DNA of 5,944 bases, taken from positions 1 through 5,944 of the forward strand of contig JABMSA010000095.1 of NCBI GenBank assembly GCA_013202185.1. Direction: 5' to 3'. The notes under the pieces are model-generated. The model was not told the origin of the DNA. It searched no databases and was given only the letters and a program-made list of their open reading frames with translations. The DNA comes from Planctomycetota bacterium (lineage in GTDB: Bacteria; Planctomycetota; PUPC01; JABMSA01). Positions 5,737-5,944 of this stretch are shown here, piece after piece (position 1 is the first letter of the stretch; every line of letters begins with the position of its first letter). The position numbers and the translations under genes are program-made.

Positions 5737-5858
5737 GGCCGGTTTCACAGGAGCGCACGCGACGGGAGACTCCGGCGCGGAGAGGGGAGTGAAGCCTCGG
5801 AGGGGACGGCGCTATCAACACTGGGAGACAAGGCGCGTCAGATTCTCTTGAAAGCAAC

Positions 5859-5888
5859 CAGGACCTCGCACATTGGTGCGAGGCCCTG
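5859..5888 (-). terminator. Terminator hairpin downstream of the glycine-rich protein gene
   Basis: CAGGACCTCGCAC (5859-5871) and GTGCGAGGCCCTG (5876-5888) form a 13-bp stem with a 4-nt loop. The single imperfect position is A/C in plus-strand RNA but a G.U pair in minus-strand RNA, which fits termination of the minus-strand gene ending at 5916. The stem is followed on that strand by GTTGCTTTC, a poor but T-containing tail. In the plus direction it is followed by TTTCGTT, so some bidirectional action is possible. Confidence 0.65.
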
Positions 5889-5915
5889 TTTCGTTGCATT
5901 GGGGTTTACACCCGC

Positions 5916-5944
5916 TTACCAGCGGTTGCCGCCGCCGCCGCCGC
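5916..5944 (-). CDS. C-terminal end of a glycine-rich protein, probably RRM-type RNA-binding protein (partial)
   Basis: Reading the minus strand into the window gives five Gly codons (GGC), then Asn-Arg-Trp and a TAA stop at 5918-5916. A 'GGGGGNRW' end is characteristic, from memory, of small bacterial RRM RNA-binding proteins with a glycine-rich tail. The strong hairpin 27 bp downstream supports a real gene end. Only eight complete codons are visible, so the family call is tentative; a simple GCC repeat in non-coding DNA is the alternative. Confidence 0.5.

Noticed and set aside
5929..5944. GCC trinucleotide run as a stand-alone microsatellite
   Set aside because: It reads as Gly codons in frame with Asn-Arg-Trp-stop, followed by a terminator-like hairpin, so coding sequence explains it better.

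Overview
The window looks like bacterial chromosomal DNA, mostly GC-rich and densely coded. The best clue to the host is the membrane protein encoded on the minus strand at 2879-4330. Its acidic N-terminal leader carries an 'AQFDAGSWKEKY' motif before one membrane helix, and it is coupled to an ECF sigma factor. I associate this arrangement with Planctomycetota, especially Phycisphaerae-like lineages. That assignment rests on remembered family style, not on a search.

Layout. (1) 2-2457, plus strand: a two-gene metabolic cassette. The first gene is a 5'-truncated ATP-grasp ligase. The second is a fold-type III PLP-dependent amino-acid decarboxylase whose start lies inside the end of the first gene (25-nt overlap). 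(2) 2458-2878: no convincing gene. It holds a weak plus-strand terminator candidate, the first copy of a dispersed repeat, and a strong minus-strand terminator. (3) 2879-4860, minus strand: a two-gene operon of an ECF sigma factor (TTG start) and a single-pass membrane protein, joined by an ATGA stop/start overlap. This block looks less GC-rich than the rest. (4) 4861-5126: the probable sigma-operon promoter and the second repeat copy, in the same orientation as the first. (5) 5127-5726, minus strand: a Nudix hydrolase with a perfect Nudix box but an atypical N-terminus. (6) 5727-5944: an intergenic spacer with a G.U-supported minus-strand terminator, then the last codons of a glycine-rich protein, probably an RRM-type RNA-binding protein.

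How the genes may work together. An ATP-grasp ligase activates a carboxylate for amide or thioester formation, and a fold-type III decarboxylase removes the alpha-carboxylate of an amino acid. Coupled together they suggest a small amino-acid-modifying or specialised-metabolite pathway that probably continues upstream of the window; BtrJ/BtrK of butirosin biosynthesis is a logical analogue only. The ECF sigma factor and its membrane partner form an independent signalling module. The two repeat copies bracket that module almost exactly, which may mean it sits in a mobile or recombination-prone slot. No known mobile-element gene, CRISPR array, tRNA or rRNA was seen.
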